The translations under genes were made by a program, and so were the position numbers. From contig DJHY01000170.1 of NCBI GenBank assembly GCA_002433335.1, forward strand, positions 1,533-35,412: a stretch of DNA of 33,880 nucleotides. The letters are read 5' to 3'. Source of the DNA: Rhodospirillaceae bacterium UBA6608 (GTDB lineage: Bacteria; Pseudomonadota; Alphaproteobacteria; Rhodospirillales_A; Casp-alpha2). Each line of letters opens with the position of its first letter. The first letter of the stretch is position 1. Below, in pieces: positions 15,320 through 22,832 of this stretch. The notes under the pieces were generated by a model. The model was not told the origin of the DNA and ran no database searches. It worked only from the letters and a program-made list of their open reading frames with translations.

Positions 15320-15369
15320 CCCAAAAACAAGAACGCGCGGCGTTGGTTGACCCAAATCGCCGCGCGTTC
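15320..15369 (-). terminator. rho-independent terminator after dksA
   Basis: A twelve-base perfect stem, GAACGCGCGGCG at 15331-15342 and CGCCGCGCGTTC at 15358-15369, has a 15-base loop that can itself pair TTGG with CCAA. On the minus strand it is followed by TTGTTTTTGG, which suits dksA. It may also slow plus-strand transcripts from the Rnk-like gene. Confidence 0.85.
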
Positions 15370-15390
15370 CCGGAATTCTTCGATACGAAC

Positions 15391-15807
15391 CTAGTCGTCG
15401 CGGTGTGTCCGCTCCATACGTTCGTGGCGTTCCTGAGCCTCGATCGACAGCGTCGCGATCGGGCGGGCTTCAAGGCGTTGGACGCTGATCGGCTCGTCCG
15501 TTTCCTCGCAATAGCCGTAGGAACCGTCTTCGACCCGCTTCAGCGCTTCATCGATCTTGGAGATCAGCTTGCGCGCGCGGTCGCGGGTGCGCAGTTCAAG
15601 GGCGCGCTCCGTTTCGATCGAAGCGCGGTCGGCGATATCAGGCTCGATAATGCCGCCTTCCTGCAGGGATTGAAGGGTCTCGTTGGATTCCTCAAGCAAT
15701 TCGGCACGCCACTTCAGGAGTTTCCTGCGGAAATACTCCAGCATGACCGGATTCATGAAATCCTTGTCTTTTTTCGGATTGTAGTCTGGCGGAACGGTGA
15801 TGGTCAT
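15391..15807 (-). CDS. dksA: RNA polymerase-binding transcription factor DksA (cysteine-poor)
   Basis: A 138-residue DksA-family protein acting with ppGpp at the RNA polymerase secondary channel. The coiled-coil region (FRRKLLKWRAELLEESNETLQ to ELRTRDRARKLISKIDEALKR) is complete. In the zinc-finger region GYCEETDEPISVQRLEARPIATLSIEAQ only the first of the four canonical cysteines remains; the others are Thr, Ser and Ala. Cysteine-poor DksA is common in alphaproteobacteria and usually does not need zinc. Start at 15807 is chosen for its GGAGAG site; the longer frame to 15897 begins with sequence unlike the family. fliX lies 160 bp upstream in the same direction. Confidence 0.93.
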   Translation of the reverse strand: MTITVPPDYNPKKDKDFMNPVMLEYFRRKLLKWRAELLEESNETLQSLQEGGIIEPDIADRASIETERALELRTRDRARKLISKIDEALKRVEDGSYGYCEETDEPISVQRLEARPIATLSIEAQERHERMERTHRDD

Positions 15808-15967
15808 ATTCGGTCGTCTCTCCGGATGACTGCCAGGGTGCCGTTGGTCGACGGGCGCGGAATATAAGGTTCGAGCGGCCAGAGGGCAAGCCACCATTTA
15901 TCCCGCCCTGGGGATCACCAACCCATTGATTTCAGAGAAATTGCCGAATGCCCCGGGTAGGCTTGGC

Positions 15968-16396
15968 CTAGCGGCTCAACTTCGCCAGTTCGACCTCGGC
16001 CCGAAGCTCGATCTCATCAAGCAGCGAGTCCAGCTCCGGATCGTCGGACTGAGGCCGTTGTTCGCGCAGAGTCTGCGCCAATTCGACCACCTTGTCCTTG
16101 GAAATGCTCCCGGTCAGCAAGGCCATCTGAAGGTCTTCCAGTCGGTCGAGAATCCGATCGCCACGCGCCATCAACAAGCCGCGCGAACGACCTTGCGTTG
16201 CGTCATCCGCAGCCTGAAGCGCCAAAACGGCCTCGATCCCGGCGACACCGCCACCGGAAACCACACCCGCCGCCGGCTCTGCCCCGTCGGAGGTCGCCGC
16301 CCGCAGGTCATCGGCGAAACCGTCGGACGACGAAACGCCCGATTTGCGTTTCGACTTGTCCACGCCCTTGGCTGAACCGACGTTGGAAACCTTCAT
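15968..16396 (-). CDS. fliX: flagellar assembly regulator FliX
   Basis: A 142-residue FliX-family protein. A flexible Gly/Ser/Ala-rich N-terminal half is followed by the conserved helical part RSRGLLMARGDRILDRLEDL and QMALLTGSISKDKVVELAQTL. In Caulobacter FliX couples class II flagellar assembly to the activity of FlbD, the NtrC-type activator of sigma-54 flagellar promoters. Three such promoters occur in this window, which fits. FlbD itself is not encoded here. Confidence 0.9.
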   Translation of the reverse strand: MKVSNVGSAKGVDKSKRKSGVSSSDGFADDLRAATSDGAEPAAGVVSGGGVAGIEAVLALQAADDATQGRSRGLLMARGDRILDRLEDLQMALLTGSISKDKVVELAQTLREQRPQSDDPELDSLLDEIELRAEVELAKLSR

Positions 16397-16609
16397 GACT
16401 TCACCCCTGTTGCGGCGCCCTATTCAGGCAGGATCATTGTGCCATGGGGTTTCTTGCCGCGTGGTTAACGCCGCCGCCCCCAATGCCTGGCGCCGATGGC
16501 CATCAGTCTGGCGCATGAGTGATGAAAACGCCAGGAGGATGAAGTTCACACTTGGCTCTGCACCGCTTTCACACGCATAGCCGGGCATGCTTCGGCAAAT
16601 GAGATTGAC

Positions 16610-16638
16610 TTGCAATCGCCCCTCGCGATCAGTATAAC
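16610..16638 (+). promoter_or_regulatory. sigma-70 type promoter of the iron importer
   Basis: TTGCAA and TATAAC are separated by exactly 17 bp, with a predicted start near 16645. The -10 box matches five of six consensus bases and the -35 four of six. It lies about 125 bp upstream of the fbpA GTG start. Confidence 0.5.
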
Positions 16639-16652
16639 TTCGCTACGAAGTT
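16636..16652. promoter_or_regulatory. 17-bp palindrome over the iron-importer start site, candidate operator
   Basis: AACTTCG-CTA-CGAAGTT is a perfect inverted repeat with seven-base arms. It overlaps the -10 box and the predicted transcription start, a typical repressor position. Confidence 0.5.
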
Positions 16653-16671
16653 GATAATAATTCGCAATTTC
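16653..16671 (+). promoter_or_regulatory. Fur-box-like sequence
   Basis: GATAATAATTCGCAATTTC agrees with the 19-base Fur consensus GATAATGATAATCATTATC at 13 positions. It abuts the palindrome just downstream of the predicted start of the iron importer. Many alphaproteobacteria use Irr or RirA instead, so the regulator is uncertain. Confidence 0.42.
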
Positions 16672-16768
16672 AGGCGAGCTCGAACAAAAACCCGGAACGG
16701 GAGGGGGCCAGTTTTCAACGAGCCACGGACCTGGGATTCACAAACGAACCGAAGAAGGATTTCGAAAC

Positions 16769-17830
16769 GTGAGAACCGATCTGCCTCGCACCAAGCGTCT
16801 GTTCGCGGCCCTGGCCGTGACGGCGTTGACCGTCGTCGCCGGCGCAAAAGCCCAGGCGGCCGACATTGAATTGAACCTCTATTCCTATCGCCAGCCCTTT
16901 CTGATCAAGCCGCTGACCGACGCCTTCACCAAGGAGACGGGCATCAAGGTGAACACCGTGTTCGCCAAAAAAGGCATGCTCGAAAAGATCAAGGCCGCCG
17001 GCGACAACAGCCCCGCCGACGCGGTCGTGACCGTCGACATCGGTCGCTTGTACGCGCTGAAGGAAGCGGGCGTTCTGCAGTCCATCAAGTCCGATGTCCT
17101 GGAAAAGAACATCCCGGCCCATTTCCGTGACCCGGAAGGCATGTGGTATGGCCTGACCTCGCGTGCTCGTGTCGTGCTGGTGTCCAAGGAACGGGTCAAG
17201 CCGGGCGAAATCAAAACCCTGGAAGACCTCGCCGATCCGAAGTTCAAGGGCAAGATCTGCACCCGCTCGGGCAAGCATGCCTATAACGTCGCCCTGATCG
17301 CGTCGATGATCGCCCACCACGGCGAGGAAGCGGCCGAAAAATGGCTTGATGGCGTGAAGGCTAACCTGGCCCGCAAGCCGCAAGGCAACGACCGCGCCCA
17401 AGCCAAAGCCGTGTACGAAGGCGTCTGCGACATCGCCCTGTCCAACAGCTATTACATGGGCAAGATGATGACCAACGACAAAAAGCCCGAGCAAAAGGAA
17501 TGGGCCAATGCCGTTCGCCTGACCTATCTGAACCAGGACGGTCGCGGCAACCACATGAACATCTCGGGCGCCGCCGTGACCAAAAGCGCCAAGCACAAGG
17601 AAGCCGCGGTCAAGCTGCTGGAGTTCCTGTCGTCCGACGAAGCACAGCGCATCTACGCCGAGGATAACCAGGAATACCCCGTGAAGCCGGGCATTCCGTT
17701 TTCCAAGGTCGTGAAATCCTGGGGCGACTTCAAAGTCGACACCCTGTCGCTGGAAAAAATCGCCAAGCTGCGGCCCGCCGCCTCCCGACTGGTGGACAAG
17801 GTAGGGTTCGACGACGGCCCCGGCAGCTGA
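16769..17830 (+). CDS. ferric iron ABC transporter, periplasmic binding protein (FbpA/FutA type)
   Basis: A 353-residue periplasmic Fe(3+)-binding protein. A signal peptide (LFAALAVTALTVVAGAKAQA) precedes the mature start ADIELNLYSYRQPF, with the YSYR tyrosine characteristic of FutA/FbpA. The iron-ligand tyrosine pair is in VCDIALSNSYYMGKMM. The segment YGLTSRARVVLVSKERVKPGE is also typical. Start is GTG at 16769 with AAGAAGGAT upstream; a later start would cut the signal peptide. The permease and ATPase genes follow, but a terminator-like hairpin separates them, so this subunit is probably made in excess. Confidence 0.93.
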   Translation: MRTDLPRTKRLFAALAVTALTVVAGAKAQAADIELNLYSYRQPFLIKPLTDAFTKETGIKVNTVFAKKGMLEKIKAAGDNSPADAVVTVDIGRLYALKEAGVLQSIKSDVLEKNIPAHFRDPEGMWYGLTSRARVVLVSKERVKPGEIKTLEDLADPKFKGKICTRSGKHAYNVALIASMIAHHGEEAAEKWLDGVKANLARKPQGNDRAQAKAVYEGVCDIALSNSYYMGKMMTNDKKPEQKEWANAVRLTYLNQDGRGNHMNISGAAVTKSAKHKEAAVKLLEFLSSDEAQRIYAEDNQEYPVKPGIPFSKVVKSWGDFKVDTLSLEKIAKLRPAASRLVDKVGFDDGPGS

Positions 17831-17859
17831 TTCGTCCCACAGCGAACCAGCAGGCAGAG

Positions 17860-17899
17860 ACGCTGCGGGGTTTCCCCCCGCGGCGTTTTCTGCTTTTTT
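17860..17899 (+). terminator. intra-operon terminator/attenuator between the binding protein and permease genes
   Basis: An eleven-pair stem (17860-17870 with 17876-17886, one G-U pair, five-base loop) is followed by TTTTCTGC and six T residues. Partial read-through would lower permease and ATPase expression relative to the binding protein. Confidence 0.82.
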
Positions 17900-17928
17900 G
17901 ACGCCCGCAACCTGGGAGCCTTCTAGAC

Positions 17929-19638
17929 TTGTCGCACCCCACCGCCGTCGCTGACCGGCCCGCCACCCGCGCGCTAAGCCGATTCCTACCGTCCGACCGA
18001 TGGGGCATCGCGACCCTGGTCGTGGCGCTGTTCGTAGCGACGCCGTTGATCGCCGTGGCGATCATTGCCCTGACCCCGGCCCCCGATATCTGGAAGCACC
18101 TCTACAACACCGTCCTGTTCGGCTATGTCCGGCGGACCGTCACCCTGATGTTCGGGATCGGCCTGGGGACCTTCATCCTGGGCACCGGCACGGCTTGGCT
18201 GGTCACCATGTGCCGCTTTCCCGGGCGTGGCTTCTTCAACTGGGCCCTGATCCTGCCGTTGGCGGTGCCGACCTATATCCTGGCCTTCGTCTTCACCGAT
18301 CAATTGGAATACGCCGGGGCGGTTCAGGTCGCCCTGCGCGACATGTTCGGCTGGCGCAATCGTCAGGACTATTGGTTCCCAGAGATCCGCTCCATGGGCG
18401 GGGCGATCACGGTCATGACCCTGGTCCTCTATCCCTATGTCTACTTGCTGGCCCGGGCCGCGTTTCTGGAACAATCCGTCTGCGTGATCGAAGTCAGCCG
18501 GACCCTCGGCAAAAACGCCTGGCAGAGCTTCTGGCATGTCGCCCTGCCCTTGGCCCGCCCAGCCATCGTGGTCGGCATGACCTTGGCGATGATGGAGGCC
18601 TTGAACGACTTCGGGACCGTCGATTTCTTCGGCGTGCGAACCTTCACCGCCGGGATCTATGACGTCTGGCTGAACATGGACAGCATTTCGGGCGCGGCTC
18701 AATTGGCCGCCGTGTTGATGATCTTCGTGATCGCCTTGATCATGCTGGAACGCAGCGCCCGGCGCGGCCAAAAATATCATCACACCTCGACCAAGATGCA
18801 GGCCCTGCCCGGGTATAAACTGCGTGGCGCCCGCGCCGGTCTGGCCATCGCGTTCTGCGCCCTGCCCATCGTGCTCGGCTTCATCCTGCCGGCCATGGTC
18901 CTGTTGTCCTACTCGGTGGTGTTCTTCGACGTGGCCTTGAAGGCCAATTTCCTGACCATCACCTTGAACAGCCTGACCCTGTCCTTCGGCGCGGCGGTGG
19001 CCGCCGTCGGCATCGGATTGGTGCTGGCTTACGGCCTGCGGATGGGGTCCGGCCCCCTGCCCCGTGCCGCCGTGCGCTTCGCTTCGGTCGGCTATGCCGT
19101 TCCCGGCGCGGTCCTGGCGATCGGCGTGATCATCCCATTGGCGAAATTCGACAACGCGATCGATGCACTTTCCAGCCAGTTGTTCGGCGTCTCGCCCGGA
19201 TTGCTGTTCAGCGGCACCGTCGTCGCCATCCTGTACGGCTACCTCGCGCGTTTCCTGGCCTTGTCTTTCGGTACGGTCGAGGCCGGCCTGGGTAAGGTTT
19301 CACGCAACATGGACGGCGCCGCCCGGACCCTGGGGGCCACGCCGTTCCAGACCATGGCCCGCGTCCATTTTCCCCTGGTTCGGACCAGCCTGATGACCGC
19401 GGGGCTGCTGGTGTTCGTCGACTGCATGAAGGAATTGCCGATCACGATCATCCTGCGGCCGTTCGGCTACGACACTTTGGCAACCTTCGTGTTTCAATAC
19501 GCCTCGGACGAATTGTTCGAAGAATCCGCCCTGGGGGCCTTGACCATTGTCGCCGCAGGCTTGATACCCGTGGCTATCCTAGCCCTGACCACCCTGCGCA
19601 GCCGACCCGGCCACGCCACAGGAAGCTGTTCGGCATGA
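17929..19638 (+). CDS. ferric iron ABC transporter, permease (FbpB type)
   Basis: A 569-residue inner-membrane permease made of two fused halves of about six helices each, the FbpB/ThiP arrangement. Each half has an EAA coupling loop: EVSRTLGKNAWQSFWHVALP (about 186-205) and GAARTLGATPFQTMARVHFP (about 464-483), which contact the ATPase. The start is TTG at 17929 with GGGAG upstream; no nearby in-frame ATG precedes the first membrane helix. Its stop overlaps the ATPase start (ATGA). Confidence 0.92.
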   Translation: MSHPTAVADRPATRALSRFLPSDRWGIATLVVALFVATPLIAVAIIALTPAPDIWKHLYNTVLFGYVRRTVTLMFGIGLGTFILGTGTAWLVTMCRFPGRGFFNWALILPLAVPTYILAFVFTDQLEYAGAVQVALRDMFGWRNRQDYWFPEIRSMGGAITVMTLVLYPYVYLLARAAFLEQSVCVIEVSRTLGKNAWQSFWHVALPLARPAIVVGMTLAMMEALNDFGTVDFFGVRTFTAGIYDVWLNMDSISGAAQLAAVLMIFVIALIMLERSARRGQKYHHTSTKMQALPGYKLRGARAGLAIAFCALPIVLGFILPAMVLLSYSVVFFDVALKANFLTITLNSLTLSFGAAVAAVGIGLVLAYGLRMGSGPLPRAAVRFASVGYAVPGAVLAIGVIIPLAKFDNAIDALSSQLFGVSPGLLFSGTVVAILYGYLARFLALSFGTVEAGLGKVSRNMDGAARTLGATPFQTMARVHFPLVRTSLMTAGLLVFVDCMKELPITIILRPFGYDTLATFVFQYASDELFEESALGALTIVAAGLIPVAILALTTLRSRPGHATGSCSA

Positions 19639-20735
19639 TCCCGCCGCTAACGACGCAACAGACGATGAACAATACGACCGCGCCCGGCCTGCATATGCAG
19701 AACGTATCCCACGCCTTCGGAAGCCACGAAGTCGTCATTGACGTCTCGGTTTCCGTCGAAGCCGGCGAACTTGTGTGCCTGCTGGGTCCGTCCGGCTGCG
19801 GCAAGACCACGCTGTTGCGTTTGGCCGCCGGACTGGAAGACCTTCAACGTGGGCAAATTCGCTTTGGCGACGAGGTCATCGCCGATTCGTCGCAGGGCCG
19901 CCAGGTCCCGCCCGAAGGCCGCAACGTCGGCCTGATGTTCCAGGATTTCGCCCTGTTTCCCCATCTGACGGTGATGGAAAACATCGCCTTCGGTCTGCCG
20001 CAGAAGAACGCCGGGCGGGTCGGCTGGGTGCGGGACACTCTGGCCTCGATGGGATTGGCCCAATACGCCGATGCCTATCCGCATGTTCTGTCCGGCGGAC
20101 AGCAGCAGCGCGTCGCCTTGCTGCGCGCCCTGGCGCCGACGCCGCGTGTCCTGTTGTTGGACGAGCCCTTTTCCGGCTTGGACGTGAACCGCCGGGCGCA
20201 AATCCGCCAGGACACCTTCCAAATCCTGTCCCAGGCCGGGATCGCGACCTTGATGGTGACCCACGACCCGGAAGAAGCCATGTTCATGGCGGACCGCATC
20301 CTGGTCATGCGTGGGGGCCGCATCGTCCAGGCGGGACGACCGATGGATATCTATTTCAAGCCGGAAGATGCTTTCGTGGCCGAGTTATTCGGCCCGATCA
20401 ACGCCCTTCCCGGCCAGGTCTCCGGCAGCCAACTGCAGACGCCGCTGGGTGCTTTTCCCGCGGGCAGTCAGCAAGACGGCGCGACGGTCCGGGTGCTGAT
20501 CCGGCCCGAGGCCCTGGTCCTATCCCTCCCGGCAGAAAGCGCGCAAGGGCCCGCCTTGACGGTGATGTCGGCGCGTTCGCTCGGGCGCAGCACGCACCTG
20601 ACCTTGTTGCTGGAAGACGGCGCGGAAGGGACGGTTCTCAGCGCCCGCATGCCGGGGGTATTCCTGCCCGATGTCGGGTCCCGCGTTCATGCGCAGGTCG
20701 CCGCCGAAAGCCTGTTGGTTTTCCCGGCGGAATAA
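19635..20735 (+). CDS. ferric iron ABC transporter, ATP-binding protein (FbpC type)
   Basis: A 366-residue ABC ATPase powering the Fe(3+) importer. It has Walker A GPSGCGKTT, the Q-loop in MFQDFALFPHLTVMENIAFG, signature LSGGQQQRVALLRAL, Walker B VLLLDEPFSGLD and the H-loop VTHDPEEAMFMADR. A C-terminal regulatory TOBE-like domain follows from about residue 270 (IRPEALVLSLP). It overlaps the permease stop by ATGA, giving translational coupling; an internal ATG 11 codons in is an alternative start. Its end lies in front of the flgE control region with no terminator between them. Confidence 0.94.
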   Translation: MIPPLTTQQTMNNTTAPGLHMQNVSHAFGSHEVVIDVSVSVEAGELVCLLGPSGCGKTTLLRLAAGLEDLQRGQIRFGDEVIADSSQGRQVPPEGRNVGLMFQDFALFPHLTVMENIAFGLPQKNAGRVGWVRDTLASMGLAQYADAYPHVLSGGQQQRVALLRALAPTPRVLLLDEPFSGLDVNRRAQIRQDTFQILSQAGIATLMVTHDPEEAMFMADRILVMRGGRIVQAGRPMDIYFKPEDAFVAELFGPINALPGQVSGSQLQTPLGAFPAGSQQDGATVRVLIRPEALVLSLPAESAQGPALTVMSARSLGRSTHLTLLLEDGAEGTVLSARMPGVFLPDVGSRVHAQVAAESLLVFPAE

Positions 20736-20736
20736 G

Positions 20737-20748
20737 GCCGAACACGGC
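20737..20748. repeat. GCCG-N4-CGGC inverted repeat upstream of flgE
   Basis: GCCGAACACGGC has perfect four-base arms and is nearly the same as a second copy 39 bp downstream. The pair flanks the distal part of the flgE sigma-54 control region, so it may be a tandem operator. Confidence 0.42.
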
Positions 20749-20775
20749 AACATTTTCCGGGCACCCGCCGCACAG

Positions 20776-20788
20776 GCCGAAACACGGC
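20776..20788. repeat. GCCG-N5-CGGC inverted repeat upstream of flgE
   Basis: GCCGAAACACGGC differs from the upstream copy by one inserted A and overlaps the GGCA palindrome that begins at 20786. Confidence 0.42.
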
Positions 20789-20798
20789 ATTCTTTGCC
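20786..20798. promoter_or_regulatory. GGCA-N5-TGCC palindrome, candidate enhancer site for flgE
   Basis: GGCATTCTTTGCC keeps both four-base outer arms of the motif also found upstream of flgF and flgI. It is centred 63 bp upstream of the flgE -24 box. Confidence 0.55.
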
Positions 20799-20817
20799 CA
20801 TCCCCCATTAAAATAAT

Positions 20818-20835
20818 TGCATTAAATTCAATGCA
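20818..20835. repeat. AT-rich inverted repeat upstream of flgE
   Basis: TGCATT-AAATTC-AATGCA has perfect six-base arms. TGCATTAA also occurs twice directly, at 20818 and 20832. The segment overlaps the IHF-like site. Confidence 0.45.
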
Positions 20836-20838
20836 TTA
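20826..20838 (+). promoter_or_regulatory. IHF-like site upstream of flgE
   Basis: ATTCAATGCATTA fits WATCAANNNNTTR with one mismatch, 17 bp upstream of the -24 box and between it and the candidate enhancer. Confidence 0.45.
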
Positions 20839-20852
20839 ACCTGAATTCTCTT

Positions 20853-20868
20853 TGGCATTGTCCTTGCT
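20853..20868 (+). promoter_or_regulatory. sigma-54 (-24/-12) promoter of flgE
   Basis: TGGCATTGTCCTTGCT has TGGCA and TTGC at exact -24/-12 spacing. Transcription would start near 20879, which excludes the in-frame TTG at 20875 as the flgE start. Confidence 0.78.
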
Positions 20869-20925
20869 ACTGATTTGTTGGGAAAAAACCAAAGAGGGCG
20901 GCCCGGACGCGGGGCGCGACGTAAA

Positions 20926-22548
20926 ATGGGTTTGAGCGTTTTTCAGCAAGCGACCATGGCGATGATGAGCCAGGCGCACAAACTGAGCACCATCTCGCAA
21001 AACGTGGCCAACCTGAACACGGATGGCTACAAGCGCACCGACACCGAGTTCCAGACCCTGATGAACAAGGGTTTCACCTCGATCGGCGCGACCACCGACG
21101 ATGGCGCTTCCGGGACCACCCACAATGATTTGGGCGGCGTCAACGCGATCGACCTTCAGCGCATCACCCAGCAAGGCCAGGTACGCACCACGGACCGCAA
21201 CCTCGACGTCGCTATTATCGGCGACGGGTTTTTCATGGTTTCGCCGGACCTGAACGTGAACGGCAACATTCAGTACACGCGGCGCGGATCGTTCGATATC
21301 AGCGTCACCGACCTGACCGACACCGTGACGATGGACGACGGCAACACGATCACCGTTAACCAAGGCTACCTCGCCGATCAATTCGGCAACTACCTGCTTG
21401 GATACGAAGTGAACGCGGACGGCACCTTCACCCTGGGCACGCCGGCCCCGATGCGCGTCGACCAATTCGCATTCGAAGAAATCGGCGAAGAAACGACCAC
21501 TGCCTCGTTGGAGGTCAACCTGCCCGCCGACGATGCCGACGGCACGGTCCGGACCGGATCGATCAAAGTGGTCGATTCCGGCTACAACTCGCAAAACCTG
21601 CGGCTCGATTTCACCAAGGCATTCGGCACGGAAAACCTGTGGGATTTCCGCGTCCTAGGCGACAATATCACCAGCATCACGGCCTCGCCGGGCGCGACTT
21701 ATACGCCCGTCACCACGACGTTGAACGACAACGTCGTCAGGTTCTCGACCGTGGCGGGCGGCGGCGGCGTGATCACCGTCTTCAACAACACCAATCCGAG
21801 TGGCGCACCGCAAGCGGGCGCGCAACTGGCCGGCACGTTCGCTGGATTGAAAGCGGGCGACACCATTACGATCGCCGGTAGCGCCGGTAACGACAATACC
21901 TATACGATCAAAAGCGTGTCCGATAACGGTGCGGAAATTACCCTCGATTCCGCCGTCGCGCTGGCAGCCGACGAAACGACGTCATCGGCGATCACGTTTT
22001 CGTCCACGGCAAATATCCCGCAACAGTTGGAATTCGCCAGCGACGGCTCTTTGTCCTCGGACTCGCTCTACACCTTCGACGTCACGTTCGATAACGGCGA
22101 AACCGCCTCGTTCGAATTCGATGTCGGCACCTTTACGCAATATTCCGGCGACTACGATTTCGGCTATTACCAGCAGAACGGCGCCGAAGCCGCCGCCCTA
22201 TCCAACCTGTCGTTCGGATCCGGCGGCGAAATCTATGGCGAGTTCACCGACAACACCCGCCGCGCCTTGTTCAAAGTCCCCTTGGCGATCTTCCCGAACG
22301 CCGACGGCCTGCAGATGACGTCGGGGCAGAACTTCCTTGAGACGGAAGCGTCCGGTGAGCCCAACCAGGTCTTCGCGGACGAGTCCGGCTTCGCCGAATT
22401 CCTCGGCAATGCGCTGGAAGGCTCGAACGTCGATCTGGGCACCGAAATGAGCCGCCTGATCGCGGCGCAAGCGGCCTACAACATCGCCTCGACAACCTTC
22501 AAAACCGCCGACGAGATGCTTCAGGAAGCCGGAAACCTGAAACGATAA
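20926..22548 (+). CDS. flgE: flagellar hook protein FlgE with an inserted beta domain
   Basis: A 540-residue hook subunit. The N-terminal axial signature is SQNVANLNTDGYKRTDTEFQ; the core strand VAIIGDGFFMVSPD and the C-terminal FlgE region (GSNVDLGTEMSRLIAAQAAY and onward) are conserved. Residues about 270-365 form an extra beta-rich domain with AGDTITIAGSAGNDNTYTIK and SVSDNGAEITLD, matching units repeated in FlgL. No cysteine or signal peptide is present. ATG at 20926 is chosen because it lies downstream of the predicted transcript start and begins the axial helix. It has its own sigma-54 promoter and a strong terminator. Confidence 0.93.
   Translation: MGLSVFQQATMAMMSQAHKLSTISQNVANLNTDGYKRTDTEFQTLMNKGFTSIGATTDDGASGTTHNDLGGVNAIDLQRITQQGQVRTTDRNLDVAIIGDGFFMVSPDLNVNGNIQYTRRGSFDISVTDLTDTVTMDDGNTITVNQGYLADQFGNYLLGYEVNADGTFTLGTPAPMRVDQFAFEEIGEETTTASLEVNLPADDADGTVRTGSIKVVDSGYNSQNLRLDFTKAFGTENLWDFRVLGDNITSITASPGATYTPVTTTLNDNVVRFSTVAGGGGVITVFNNTNPSGAPQAGAQLAGTFAGLKAGDTITIAGSAGNDNTYTIKSVSDNGAEITLDSAVALAADETTSSAITFSSTANIPQQLEFASDGSLSSDSLYTFDVTFDNGETASFEFDVGTFTQYSGDYDFGYYQQNGAEAAALSNLSFGSGGEIYGEFTDNTRRALFKVPLAIFPNADGLQMTSGQNFLETEASGEPNQVFADESGFAEFLGNALEGSNVDLGTEMSRLIAAQAAYNIASTTFKTADEMLQEAGNLKR
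21733..22020 (+). repeat. single copy of the FlgL-type beta repeat inside flgE
   Basis: This encodes about residues 270-365 of FlgE. The core AGDTITIAGSAGNDNTYTIK, then SVSDNGAEITL, follows the same pattern as the FlgL units, G-x-x-I-T-I-x-G-T-x-x-N-D-x-T-Y-T-V-x-S-V, with a hydrophobic lead-in strand (VVRFST). Confidence 0.7.
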
Positions 22549-22579
22549 TCTCCGTCGCGCAGCTATCGAAAATGCCTGG

Positions 22580-22614
22580 AAAGGGCGGCTGATCAGCCGC
22601 CCTTTCTTGTTTTT
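22580..22614 (+). terminator. rho-independent terminator after flgE
   Basis: A 26-bp perfect palindrome, AAAGGGCGGCTGA followed by its complement, forms a stable stem, followed by CTTGTTTTT. It separates flgE from the flgI promoter. Confidence 0.94.
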
Positions 22615-22622
22615 CGGGCCTC

Positions 22623-22635
22623 GGCAATTGTTGCC
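22623..22635. promoter_or_regulatory. GGCA-N5-TGCC palindrome, candidate enhancer site for flgI
   Basis: GGCAATTGTTGCC is a perfect inverted repeat (GGCAA-TTG-TTGCC), centred 106 bp upstream of the flgI -24 box. This is nearly the same distance as in flgF. Confidence 0.6.
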
Positions 22636-22704
22636 CATGACGTGGCTCCTCTTGCCCAGACCGCCCCCTTTCGACCCATCGCCTTCGAAATTTTTTCCTT
22701 ATTT

Positions 22705-22717
22705 TTCAATTGATTAC
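22705..22717 (+). promoter_or_regulatory. IHF-like site upstream of flgI
   Basis: TTTCAATTGATTA fits WATCAANNNNTTR with one mismatch, 18 bp upstream of the -24 box, in an AT-rich stretch. Confidence 0.45.
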
Positions 22718-22732
22718 CACATCACTCTGAGT

Positions 22733-22748
22733 GGCACGCTTTTCGCTT
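22733..22748 (+). promoter_or_regulatory. sigma-54 (-24/-12) promoter of the flgI operon
   Basis: TGGCACGCTTTTCGCT has a perfect -24 box and GC at -12 with exact spacing; one base of TTGC differs. Start of transcription is expected near 22759. Confidence 0.75.
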
Positions 22749-22832
22749 AGATAAAGGCGGTAACAACCATGGCCCGCAAAGGGCAGGCATTCATCGATCG
22801 AGAAAACGAAGATGATGACGAGAACGGGAAAA

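Noticed and set aside
16634..16655. Likeness of ATAACTTCG...CGAAGTT to the arms of loxP
   Set aside because: The centre is three bases instead of an eight-base spacer and the arms are shorter than loxP arms. It lies on a promoter with no recombinase nearby, so an operator is far more likely.
20875..20925. Extension of flgE to the TTG at 20875
   Set aside because: The predicted sigma-54 transcript starts near 20879, after the TTG, and the added residues (basic and Gly-rich) do not match the axial-protein N-terminus.
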